36,928 bases of DNA from positions 1-36,928 of the forward strand of contig CANCOY010000027.1 of the NCBI GenBank assembly GCA_947379865.1. Reading direction: 5' to 3'. This stretch comes from Acetobacteraceae bacterium (GTDB lineage: Bacteria > Pseudomonadota > Alphaproteobacteria > Zavarziniales > Zavarziniaceae). The position numbers were made by a program, and so were the translations under genes. The notes beneath the pieces are model-generated. The model worked only from the letters and a program-made list of their open reading frames with translations. It was not told where the DNA came from and did no database searches. This document shows, in pieces, positions 17,210 through 24,609 of this stretch. Numbering within the stretch: position 1 is the first letter of the stretch; each line of letters starts with the position of its first letter.

Positions 17210-18571
17210 ATGACCCAGACCATTGCCGAGGCCGCCCATGCTCTTGCCGGGGGCAGGCTTAGCAGCCGGGGGCTGACCGAGGCGGCGCTGGCCCGGATCG
17301 CTGACCCGGCGGGCGAGGGATCGCGGGTCTTCATCCGGGTTGATGCCGCCCGGGCGCTGGCCGACGCGGATCATTCGGACCGGATGCGGGCAGCGGGCTG
17401 GGTGCCGTCGCCTTTGGCCGGGGTGCCGTTATCCGTAAAAGACCTGTTCGACATTGCGGGGGAGACCACGACGGCGGGTTCCCGGGTTCTCCGGGGTGGC
17501 CCCCTTGCCAATCAGGATGCGCCGGCGGTGGCGCGGCTGCGGGCGGCGGGCGCGGTGATCCTGGGTCGCACGAACATGACGGAATTTGCCTATTCCGGCC
17601 TTGGCCTCAACCCCCATTGGGGCACGCCGCGCAATGTCTGGGACCGCGATGCCGATGGCGGCACGGGGCGGGTGCCCGGGGGCTCATCCTCAGGGGCGGG
17701 CGTTGCCGTGGCCGAGGGCATGGGCCTGGGCGCCGTGGGCACTGATACGGGTGGGTCGGTGCGCATCCCGGCGGCGGCCAATGGGGTGGTGGGCTTCAAG
17801 CCAAGCCAGTATCGCGTGCCCCTGGCGGGCACCCTGCCACTGTCGCCCAGCCTTGATTCAACGGGGCCGCTGGGGCGGTCTGTGGCCTGTTGCGCGCTGC
17901 TGGATGCCATTCTGGCCGGTGATGCGCCGCGGATGCCGGAAGCGGCCCAGCCTGGGCACATTCGCCTGGCCGTGCCACGCTGCAGCCATCTGCTGGACGA
18001 CCTCGACAGTGAGGTGGCGCTGGCCTTTGAAGCGGCCCTCACAAGGCTTTCTGCCGCTGGCATCAGTCTGGTGGAAATCGACATGCCAGTACTGGCGGGG
18101 GCGCGCGACCTGCTCGCCTCTGGCGGCGGCCTTTCCCCGCCTGAGGCCTGGCGCTGGCATCGCACGCTGCTGAAGGAGCGCCGCGCCGACTATGACCCCC
18201 GCGTGGCCCGCCGCATTGAAGGCGGCGCGGCGGTTACGGCGGCGGATTATCTGGATCTTGTGGCCATGCGGGCCGGGCTGGTTGAGGCAGGCGCTGCGGC
18301 GCTCGACGGGGTCGATGGCTGGCTGGCGCCAACCCTGCCATGCCTGCCGCCTGCGATTGCGCCGCTGCTGGGTGATGACGAGGCCTATATGCGCGCCAAT
18401 ATCCGCATGCTGCGCAATACGGCACCGGTCAATGTGCTGGACGGTTGCGCCCTGACCCTGCCCATCAGCCCGCCAGGCGCGGCGCCGGTCGGGCTGATGG
18501 TATCGGGTGCGCCAGGCACCGACAGGCGGGTGCTGTCGGTTGGCCTGGCGCTTGAGGCTATTTGCCGGTGA
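17210..18571 (+). CDS. Amidase-signature family hydrolase
   Basis: Hydrolyses a C-N amide bond; the physiological substrate is unknown. With the ATG at 17210 (ribosome binding site tggagg eight bases before) it has 453 residues. A GTG five codons earlier is possible but overlaps that site. The Ser-cisSer-Lys triad is visible: Lys77 in PLSVKDLFD, Ser159 in VPGGSSSGAG, and nucleophile Ser183 in GTDTGGSVRIPA. The spacing matches the family. The 3' end overlaps the convergent MBL-fold gene by 14 bp. GatA is unlikely, because GatB/GatC are absent here and the C-terminus is shorter than usual. Relatives include indoleacetamide and aliphatic amide hydrolases. Confidence 0.9.
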   Translation: MTQTIAEAAHALAGGRLSSRGLTEAALARIADPAGEGSRVFIRVDAARALADADHSDRMRAAGWVPSPLAGVPLSVKDLFDIAGETTTAGSRVLRGGPLANQDAPAVARLRAAGAVILGRTNMTEFAYSGLGLNPHWGTPRNVWDRDADGGTGRVPGGSSSGAGVAVAEGMGLGAVGTDTGGSVRIPAAANGVVGFKPSQYRVPLAGTLPLSPSLDSTGPLGRSVACCALLDAILAGDAPRMPEAAQPGHIRLAVPRCSHLLDDLDSEVALAFEAALTRLSAAGISLVEIDMPVLAGARDLLASGGGLSPPEAWRWHRTLLKERRADYDPRVARRIEGGAAVTAADYLDLVAMRAGLVEAGAAALDGVDGWLAPTLPCLPPAIAPLLGDDEAYMRANIRMLRNTAPVNVLDGCALTLPISPPGAAPVGLMVSGAPGTDRRVLSVGLALEAICR

Positions 18572-19433
18572 AGCGGAAAGTGGCGCCATCACGGGTGATG
18601 TGGCCACCGGTGGGGCCTGCGAAATGCGTGCCCAGCACCAGTACCGGCTTGTCGGTATAGCGGTCGATGAAGGCCTTGCGGGTTACCCGTGCCGCCTCGG
18701 CATCGGTGCAGAAATTGCTCGACAGCTCGGGAATGCCGATCTGCATGGGGTGATGCATCATGTCGCCGGTGATGATGGCATCATGGCCCTTGGAGGAAAT
18801 CCGCACGCTGACATGGCCGGGGGTGTGGCCGGGTGTCGGCTCCAGCCAGACTTCGTCGGTAATCTTGTGGGTTTCTGAAACAAGATCCGCCAGACCCGCA
18901 TCAACCACCGGGCGCACGCTGTCGCCCATTACATCGCCCCAGTGCTCAGGCTCCTGCTGCGACCAGTGCGCCCATTCCTTTTCGGCGAACAGATAACGCG
19001 CCTTGGTGAAGGTGGGGACCCATTTGCCATCAACCAGCCGGGTGTTCCAGCCCACATGGTCGACGTGCAGGTGGGTGCACAGCACATAGTCGATGGTCTC
19101 CACCGGGAAGCCCGCCTCGGCCATGTCGCTCAGAAAGGGGCCGTTCAGATGGTTCCACATGGCCTCGGAGCGGTCCTTGTCGTTGCCGACACAGGTATCC
19201 ACCACGATGCGCTTGCCCTGGGTCTCGATCACGAAGGCGTGGATCGACATCTTCAGCAGGCCCTCGGGCGTGGCGAAATCGGGCACCAGCCAGGGCAGGG
19301 TCTGGACCGTGTCCTGGTTCACGGGGAAAGCGAACTGGGGCGGCGCCACCATTTCCGCGCCCTCGACGACTTTGGTGATGCGGACGTCGCCCAACTGCCA
19401 TTGCACAAAGCGCACCTTGCTTGCGGTGTTCAT
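18558..19433 (-). CDS. MBL-fold metallohydrolase (copy 1)
   Basis: A 291-residue metallo-beta-lactamase-fold hydrolase. The ATG at 19433 is preceded by a GGGAGGAAA ribosome binding site, so a much longer in-frame reading was discarded. It has the metal motif CTHLHVDHVGW (His121, His123, Asp125, His126), EPTPGHTPGHVSV, ITGDMMHHP and LGTHFAGPTGGHI. No signal peptide is seen, so it should be cytoplasmic. Members include lactonases and other ester or thioester hydrolases. A clear paralogue lies at 30442-31335. It is divergent from the large + strand operon starting at 19633 and could be co-regulated with it. Confidence 0.9.
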   Translation of the reverse strand: MNTASKVRFVQWQLGDVRITKVVEGAEMVAPPQFAFPVNQDTVQTLPWLVPDFATPEGLLKMSIHAFVIETQGKRIVVDTCVGNDKDRSEAMWNHLNGPFLSDMAEAGFPVETIDYVLCTHLHVDHVGWNTRLVDGKWVPTFTKARYLFAEKEWAHWSQQEPEHWGDVMGDSVRPVVDAGLADLVSETHKITDEVWLEPTPGHTPGHVSVRISSKGHDAIITGDMMHHPMQIGIPELSSNFCTDAEAARVTRKAFIDRYTDKPVLVLGTHFAGPTGGHITRDGATFRFTGK

Positions 19434-19632
19434 GGTCTTTCCTCCCGGTTTGCCGGCCATTGTTCTGTGCGGGTCATTGGCCGGCGCGGGGCCTCTCGCC
19501 CCTTTCAGGCGCATGGTGACCTTAAAACAGGCCGTCGCGCCAGACCTGAATCGGCGGCGGCGCCGGCTGGCGTTGTCAGCCGCCCCTTGGCGGTGCGAGA
19601 TTAGTGACAAAGCAAAACAGGGAGGGACGAGC
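19434..19632. promoter_or_regulatory. Divergent intergenic region controlling the MBL copy 1 gene and the 19.6-32.7 kb operon
   Basis: A 199-bp gap between divergent start codons, the most likely promoter site for the long + strand gene run. Ribosome binding sites at both edges are strong (GGGAGGAAA on the minus strand, GGGAGGGA on the plus strand). The interior is GC-rich and no confident -35/-10 pair or operator was recognised. Confidence 0.45.
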
Positions 19633-20379
19633 ATGAGCCAGGATTTTGCCGGCAAGGTTGTGCTGATCACCGGGGGCAGTCGCGGCCTTGGTCATGCAAT
19701 GGCTCTCGGGTTTGCAAGGGCTGGTGCCATTGTCGCCGTGGCCAGTCGCAAGCTTGCCGCCTGTGAGGAGACCGTGGCCGAGATCGTGGCCCTGGGCGCC
19801 CGGGGCTCGGCCCATGCCTGCCATGTCGCCAATTGGGCCGATTGCGACCGTCTGGCGGACGAGGTGCTGGCGCGCTGGGGCCGGGTCGACGTGCTGATCA
19901 ACAATGCCGGCATGTCGCCCGTGGCGCCGTCCTCTCTCGATACCAGCGAAGAGCTTTACGACAAGGTGCTGGGAGTAAATCTTAAGGGGCCGTTCCGCCT
20001 GACGGCACGGCTGGGCACCCACATGGCGGCCCATGGCGGGGGCGCCGTGATCAATGTCTCGTCCATCGCTGCCATTCGCCCCACGCCCTGGGTTGCGCCC
20101 TATGCCGCTGCCAAGGCGGGCCTCAATGCCCTGACGGTTGCCTTCTCAAAGGAGTTTGGGCCGGCCGTGCGGGTCAACTGCATCATGTGTGGCCCCTTCC
20201 GTACCGACGTCAGCCGGGGCTGGTACAACGAGGCCTGGAAGGAAGCCGCCAAGAAGGACGTCGCCCTTGGCCGCGCCGGCGAGGCGGAAGAGGTGGTGGG
20301 CGCCGCCCTTTATCTCGCAGGCCCTGGCGCCAGCTATACCACCGGGGCTGTGCTTACAATTGATGGGGGCGCCTCATGA
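19633..20379 (+). CDS. Short-chain dehydrogenase/reductase, NADP-type motif
   Basis: A 248-residue classical SDR for alcohol/ketone interconversion. The start at 19633 follows cagggaggga and fits the family N-terminus. It has the cofactor loop TGGSRGLG (13-20), NNAG (90-93), and the catalytic Ser144, Tyr157 and Lys161 (YAAAK). After beta-strand 2 the sequence AVASRK carries a basic residue and no aspartate, which favours NADP(H). The C-terminus ends TGAVLTIDGGAS. It is first of a long operon and overlaps the kinase gene by ATGA. AtuB/AtuG of the terpene pathway are also SDRs, so it might supply that missing function; this is inference. Confidence 0.92.
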   Translation: MSQDFAGKVVLITGGSRGLGHAMALGFARAGAIVAVASRKLAACEETVAEIVALGARGSAHACHVANWADCDRLADEVLARWGRVDVLINNAGMSPVAPSSLDTSEELYDKVLGVNLKGPFRLTARLGTHMAAHGGGAVINVSSIAAIRPTPWVAPYAAAKAGLNALTVAFSKEFGPAVRVNCIMCGPFRTDVSRGWYNEAWKEAAKKDVALGRAGEAEEVVGAALYLAGPGASYTTGAVLTIDGGAS

Positions 20380-21425
20380 GTGGGGAGACCTGGCGCGATC
20401 TGGTCGATCTCGACCGCCTTTCCGCCTGGATGGATGGCGAGGGCCTGGAAGCAGGGCCGATCACCGAGGCCACCGCCCTGGTCGGTGGCACCCAGAATGT
20501 GCTGCTGCGCTTTCGCCGGGGCGACCGCCTGTTCGTGCTGCGCCGTGCACCCCGCCACCCGCGCATGAACGGGTCGGAGACCATGCGGCGGGAAGCCCGC
20601 GTGCTGGGCGCCCTAAGGGGTTCGGACGTGCCGCACCCCGGCCTGATCGCGGCCTGCGGGGCGGAGGATGTGCTGGGCTCTGCGTTTTATCTGATGGAGC
20701 CCATCGACGGATTTAACGCCACGGTCGGCCTGCCGGCCCTGCACGCGGGCAGCGCTGCAATCCGCCATCAGATGGGTCTGTCGCTGGTGGATGGTATCGC
20801 GGCGCTTGGCCGGGTGGATCATGTGGCCGTGGGCCTGGCCGACTTCGGCAAGGCAGAGGGCTATCTGGAACGCCAGGTGGCACGCTGGCGCGGCCAGCTG
20901 GAAGGCTATGTGGAATATGAGGGCTGGCCCGGTCCTGCGGAAATCCCCGGGGTAGAGCGGGTGGCGCGCTGGCTGGATGACAACCGCCCCAAGAGCTTTC
21001 GGCCCGGTATCATTCATGGCGACTATCATCTGTCGAATGTGCTGTTCCCGCCTGATGGTCCCAAACTTGCGGCCATTGTCGACTGGGAACTGTCCACCAT
21101 CGGCGATCCCCTGCTGGACCTGGGCTGGGTGCTTGCCACCTGGCCAGGGCCGGACGGGGCAAAGCCCGGTGACGTGGGCGTAACCCCCTGGGACGGCTTC
21201 CCCGTGGAGGCCGAATTGGTGGCGCGCTATGCCGAGGGCACCACGCGCGACCTCTCTGCCATCCAGTGGTACGCCGTGCTCGCCTGCTACAAGCTTGGCA
21301 TCATCCTGGAAGGGACCCATGCCCGTGCCTTTGCCGGCAAGGCAACCAAGGAGATGGGGGACCGGCTGCACGCCTCCACCATCGGCCTGTTCCAGCGTGC
21401 CGAGGCCATTATTCGCCAGGCCTGA
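20376..21425 (+). CDS. APH/choline-kinase-like phosphotransferase, ACAD10/LvaA type
   Basis: A 349-residue protein-kinase-like small-molecule kinase. It shows LVGGTQNVLLRF (nucleotide loop), the catalytic loop HGDYHLSNVLF (Asp216, Asn221) and VDWELSTIGDPLLDLGW (metal-binding Asp236). It is far from antibiotic-modifying enzymes in context. Relatives are the N-terminal kinase domain of ACAD10/11 and LvaA of levulinate catabolism, which phosphorylate 4-hydroxyacyl-CoA. A dehydrogenase partner then eliminates phosphate. SDRs on both sides and an acyl-CoA dehydrogenase at 27548 support such a role here. It overlaps the upstream SDR by 4 bp and so is translationally coupled. Family certain, substrate inferred. 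Confidence 0.87.
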   Translation: MSGETWRDLVDLDRLSAWMDGEGLEAGPITEATALVGGTQNVLLRFRRGDRLFVLRRAPRHPRMNGSETMRREARVLGALRGSDVPHPGLIAACGAEDVLGSAFYLMEPIDGFNATVGLPALHAGSAAIRHQMGLSLVDGIAALGRVDHVAVGLADFGKAEGYLERQVARWRGQLEGYVEYEGWPGPAEIPGVERVARWLDDNRPKSFRPGIIHGDYHLSNVLFPPDGPKLAAIVDWELSTIGDPLLDLGWVLATWPGPDGAKPGDVGVTPWDGFPVEAELVARYAEGTTRDLSAIQWYAVLACYKLGIILEGTHARAFAGKATKEMGDRLHASTIGLFQRAEAIIRQA

Positions 21426-21466
21426 GGGCGCGGCGCCTGAGTTTTCTCTGAACCGACAGGAGACAG

Positions 21467-22255
21467 ATGATGTCACTCACAGGACGAACGGTCCTCATCT
21501 CCGGTGCCGCACGCGGCATCGGCCGGGCTACCGCTCTGGTCATGGCCGCCAAGGGCGCGCGTGTTGCCCTCTTTGACAAGGAGGCCAGTGTTGCTGCCAC
21601 CGCCGACGCGGTGCGGGCGGCGGGTGCCGAGGCGGCTTATGCCCTTGGCGATGTCAGTGATGCCGCCTCGGTCGTGGCGGGTGTCGCAGCACTGGTGGAG
21701 GCCCTTGGCCCCATTGATTGCCTGATCAACAACGCGGGCATCACCAACAACATCGCCCCCCTGGCCCGCATGGGGATGGATGCCTGGCAGCGGGAGATCG
21801 GCGTCAACCTGACGGGGCCGTTCAACATGATCCGCGCCGTGGTGGATGGCATGGCGGAGCGCGGCTATGGCCGCATCGTCAACATTTCCTCCGGTGCCGC
21901 ACGCGGTGGTCTTTACAATCAGGTTGGCTATGCGGCCACCAAGACCGGCCTGCTGGGGCTGACGCACAATGTCTGCCTTGAGTACGGACGCAAGGGCGTC
22001 ACCTGCAATGCCGTGCTGCCCGGCCTCATCGGGACAGAGGTGGTGATGGCCATGCCGGCCGAGATCCGCGATGCCTTTGCCGGCGCCACACCCACGCGGC
22101 GCGTTGGCACCCCGTCTGAGGTTGGCCATCTGATCGCCTTCCTGTGCTCGGAGGAGGCCGGGTTCATCAATGGCGCCGAGGTCGATATCGACGGTGGCGG
22201 CCGCCTGAACACCATGGCGCTGGGCAGCCGCAAGGAGCTGTTGGGCAAGAAGTAG
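21467..22255 (+). CDS. Short-chain dehydrogenase/reductase, NAD-type motif
   Basis: A 262-residue SDR with ISGAARGIG (11-19), NNAG (88-91), and catalytic Ser142, Tyr155 and Lys159 (YAATK). Asp37 at the end of strand 2 (ALFDK) indicates NAD(H) preference. This contrasts with the SDR two genes upstream, so the pair probably works in different steps or directions. Two adjacent ATGs (21467, 21470) follow an acaggag ribosome binding site; either may be used. The C-terminal tail NTMALGSRKELLGKK extends past the usual IDGG end. It is followed by a 127-bp gap with a perfect inverted repeat before the MaoC genes. Confidence 0.92.
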   Translation: MMSLTGRTVLISGAARGIGRATALVMAAKGARVALFDKEASVAATADAVRAAGAEAAYALGDVSDAASVVAGVAALVEALGPIDCLINNAGITNNIAPLARMGMDAWQREIGVNLTGPFNMIRAVVDGMAERGYGRIVNISSGAARGGLYNQVGYAATKTGLLGLTHNVCLEYGRKGVTCNAVLPGLIGTEVVMAMPAEIRDAFAGATPTRRVGTPSEVGHLIAFLCSEEAGFINGAEVDIDGGGRLNTMALGSRKELLGKK

Positions 22256-22343
22256 GGCATCACATCCGTGTTATGTGCCCAGCCCGCTCTCTTTGTCTCT
22301 TGCGTGCAACGCTGACTGGGCCGAACAATCTGCGAAAGATAAA

Positions 22344-22369
22344 GCGGTGCGGCCACGAGATCGCACCGC
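22344..22369. promoter_or_regulatory. Perfect 8-bp inverted repeat before the MaoC-CaiB-lyase block
   Basis: GCGGTGCG (22344-22351) and CGCACCGC (22362-22369) are exact reverse complements separated by 10 bp. The element abuts the ribosome binding site (caggggag) of the gene starting at 22383. It could be an operator for the IclR-type regulator encoded in the same run. It could also be an mRNA hairpin that controls translation. The 127-bp gap around it is the largest within this operon. Confidence 0.55.
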
Positions 22370-22382
22370 AGGGGAGAACGTG

Positions 22383-22880
22383 ATGGCCGAGGATTTCATG
22401 GCCCGGGCCGAACTGGTGCCCAAGGGCCGGCTCTATGAGGATTTCGAGGTGGGGCAGGTGTTCACCCACCACTGGGGCCGCACCATCAACCACGGCGACA
22501 ATTCCCTCTTCACCACCCTCACGCTCAATTACAATCCCCTCTACTTCAACCGCGAATATGCACTGGCCCATGGCCACCCCGATGTGCAGGTAAACCCCTT
22601 GCTCGTCTTCAACACCGTCTTTGGTCTGACGGTTGAGGATCTGAGCGAAATGGGTGGGCCCTTTGTCGGTGTCGATGAACTGACCTATCACCTGCCGGTC
22701 TATCCGGGCGATACCCTGACCGCACGCAGCCTGACCATGGACAAGCGGGAATCCGCCTCGCGCCCTGGCGTGGGTCTTGTCACCTGGCACACCGAGGGTT
22801 TCAACCAGCGGGATGAGCGGGTAATCGACTACCGCCGCACCAATATTGTCCGCCTGCGCAGCGCCAACGTGAGCCTCTGA
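22383..22880 (+). CDS. MaoC-like hot-dog-fold protein, degenerate hydratase motif
   Basis: A 165-residue single hot-dog-domain protein of the MaoC dehydratase group. The start at 22383 has a strong ribosome binding site (caggggag). It begins GRLYEDFEVGQVF and ends in VIDYRRTNIVRLR, both typical. The hydratase-2 motif GDxNPLHxD reads LNYNPLYFN (residues 48-56): the aspartate is Asn49 and the histidine is Tyr54, so it may be catalytically weak or inactive alone. The next gene, 2 bp downstream, encodes a second MaoC-like protein that keeps the histidine. They probably form a heteromer, equivalent to the two halves of double-domain mesaconyl-CoA-type hydratases. Confidence 0.85.
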   Translation: MAEDFMARAELVPKGRLYEDFEVGQVFTHHWGRTINHGDNSLFTTLTLNYNPLYFNREYALAHGHPDVQVNPLLVFNTVFGLTVEDLSEMGGPFVGVDELTYHLPVYPGDTLTARSLTMDKRESASRPGVGLVTWHTEGFNQRDERVIDYRRTNIVRLRSANVSL

Positions 22881-22882
22881 CC

Positions 22883-23362
22883 ATGAAGATCTCCAGCCTC
22901 ACCGGCCGCGGCAACTATTTCGAGGACTTTGTTGTTGGCAAGGTCATGCGCCATGCCCGTGGCAAGACCGTGGGCGAGACCGAAAATGTGCTGATCACCA
23001 ACCTTGTGATGAACACGGCCCAAGGCCATTTCAACGAACATGCCATGAAGGACACGTCCTTTGGCCAGCGCCTGTCCTATGGCGGCGTCAACTTCTCGCT
23101 GGCGCTGGGCCTTGCCAGCCAGGACACGACCGAGAACGCCCTTGCCGAACTTGGCCTAGACAAGATCCGCCTCAGGGCACCGGTGTTCCACGGTGATACC
23201 ATCTACGCCTATTCCGAAGTGTTGGAGGTAAAACCCTCTGATCGCGAGGATGCAGGCGAGGTGCGCTTCCGCCATTGGGGGGTCAACCAGGATGACAAGG
23301 TTGTGTTCGAAGGCGAGCGCCGCGCCCTGATCAAGCGGCGCAGCCATTGGGCCGACAAATGA
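22883..23362 (+). CDS. MaoC-like dehydratase/hydratase
   Basis: A 159-residue hot-dog-fold protein beginning GRGNYFEDFVVGKVMRHA and containing LRAPVFHGDTIYAYSEV, as in mesaconyl-CoA/beta-methylmalyl-CoA hydratase-like proteins. The motif region reads MNTAQGHFN, with His49 at the catalytic-histidine position and Asn44 at the aspartate position. It starts 2 bp after the preceding MaoC gene and overlaps the CoA-transferase gene by ATGA, so the three products are made together. Likely reaction: reversible hydration of an unsaturated acyl- or dicarboxyl-CoA. Whether it acts alone or as a heteromer with the upstream protein is unknown. Confidence 0.86.
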   Translation: MKISSLTGRGNYFEDFVVGKVMRHARGKTVGETENVLITNLVMNTAQGHFNEHAMKDTSFGQRLSYGGVNFSLALGLASQDTTENALAELGLDKIRLRAPVFHGDTIYAYSEVLEVKPSDREDAGEVRFRHWGVNQDDKVVFEGERRALIKRRSHWADK

Positions 23363-24609
23363 GTGCCGGCTTCGGCGCCCTGCAGGGGCTTAAGGTTGTT
23401 GACCTGACCCAGATGCTGGCAGGTCCCTTCTGCACCCAGCTCCTCGCCGACCATGGCGCCGACGTCATCAAGATCGAGTCGCCCGACGGCGACATGACAC
23501 GTCCCGCCGGCCCCTTTCGGCCTGAGGATACGGGTCGCACATTTGGCGGCTATTATTGCAGCATCAATCGCAACAAACGTTCCATAGTGATTGACCTTAA
23601 GCAGGATGAGGGGCGCGCCATTGTTCTGGCCCTGGCGGCCAAGGCGGATGTGGTGGTGGAGAACTACCGCGCCGGCGTCATGGAGCGGCTTGGCCTTTCC
23701 TATGAAATCCTGGCGGCGCTGAACCCCCGCCTGGTCTATGCCTCTATCCGTGGCTTTGGTGATCCGCGCACGGCACAAAGCCCCTATGTGGACTGGCCCG
23801 CCTTCGACGTGGTGGCCCAGGCCATGGGTGGCATGATGGGTGTAACAGGCCCCGATGCCGACCATCCGACCAAGATTGGTCCCGGTGTGGGCGATACGGT
23901 GCCGGCCCTGTTTGCCGCCTTTGGCATTCTGGCAGCCGTCATGCGCGCGCGTGAAACCGGCCTTGGGCAATATGTGGATGTGGGCATGGCCGACAGCGTG
24001 CTGGCCCTGAGCGAGCGGATTATCTACCAGCATTCCATCACCGGTGTGGTTCCAGGGCCTGATGGCAATCACCACCCGATGATCTGCCCCTTTGGCCTGT
24101 TCCCGGCGGCAGACGGCACCATTGCCATTGCATGCCACCAGGATGGTTTCTGGAAGATCCTGTGTGATCTTCTTGACCTGCAGCATATGGCAACAGATCC
24201 CCGCTATGCTGATTTCAAGCTGCGGCTGGCAAACCGCCAGTCCCTGGTGGACACCCTTGGCGCGCGCACCGCCCAGTTGACCAAGGCCGAGTTGGCGGCG
24301 CGGCTGGGCGGAAAGGTGCCGTTTGGACCGGTGCTGAATGCAGCCGAAATTGCCGCCGATCCGCATTTTGCCGTGCGCGAGATGGTGGTGCCGGTGCAGC
24401 ATCCAGGCCATGACGCGCCCATCGCCCTTGCCGGGGTCCCGGTGCGCATGAGTGTAACGCCCGGAGGCATCAACCGCCGCGCCCCCTGGCTGGGCGAGGA
24501 CACCGAGGCAGTGCTGCGCGAGGCGGGCTTTGATGCAGCCCGCATTGCCGCCTGGCGCCTGGCCGGCATCGTCAAGCAACACGACCCAGAGAAGGAAACC
24601 AACCCATGA
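23359..24609 (+). CDS. CaiB/BaiF family (class III) CoA-transferase
   Basis: Transfers CoA between carboxylic acids. The 416-residue protein starts at the ATG overlapping the MaoC stop codon; a TTG twelve bases earlier is less likely. Features are LKVVDLTQMLAGPFCTQLLADHGADVIKIE (split here by the family core), ENYRAGVMERLGL, and GPGVGDTVPALFA with Asp179, the residue that forms the acyl-aspartate intermediate. The C-terminal half has the PFGPVLNAAEIAADPHF domain. Placement between MaoC hydratases and a malyl-CoA-lyase-like gene matches mesaconyl-CoA C1-C4 transferase or itaconate/succinyl-CoA transferase loci. Substrate is inferred from context only. Confidence 0.9.
   Translation: MSAGFGALQGLKVVDLTQMLAGPFCTQLLADHGADVIKIESPDGDMTRPAGPFRPEDTGRTFGGYYCSINRNKRSIVIDLKQDEGRAIVLALAAKADVVVENYRAGVMERLGLSYEILAALNPRLVYASIRGFGDPRTAQSPYVDWPAFDVVAQAMGGMMGVTGPDADHPTKIGPGVGDTVPALFAAFGILAAVMRARETGLGQYVDVGMADSVLALSERIIYQHSITGVVPGPDGNHHPMICPFGLFPAADGTIAIACHQDGFWKILCDLLDLQHMATDPRYADFKLRLANRQSLVDTLGARTAQLTKAELAARLGGKVPFGPVLNAAEIAADPHFAVREMVVPVQHPGHDAPIALAGVPVRMSVTPGGINRRAPWLGEDTEAVLREAGFDAARIAAWRLAGIVKQHDPEKETNP

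Noticed and set aside
17210..18571. GatA subunit of aspartyl/glutamyl-tRNA amidotransferase
   Set aside because: No GatB or GatC neighbour, and the protein is shorter and better explained as a general amidase-signature enzyme.
20376..21425. Aminoglycoside-resistance phosphotransferase
   Set aside because: The fold matches, but the catabolic operon context and ACAD10/LvaA-like pattern argue for a metabolic kinase.
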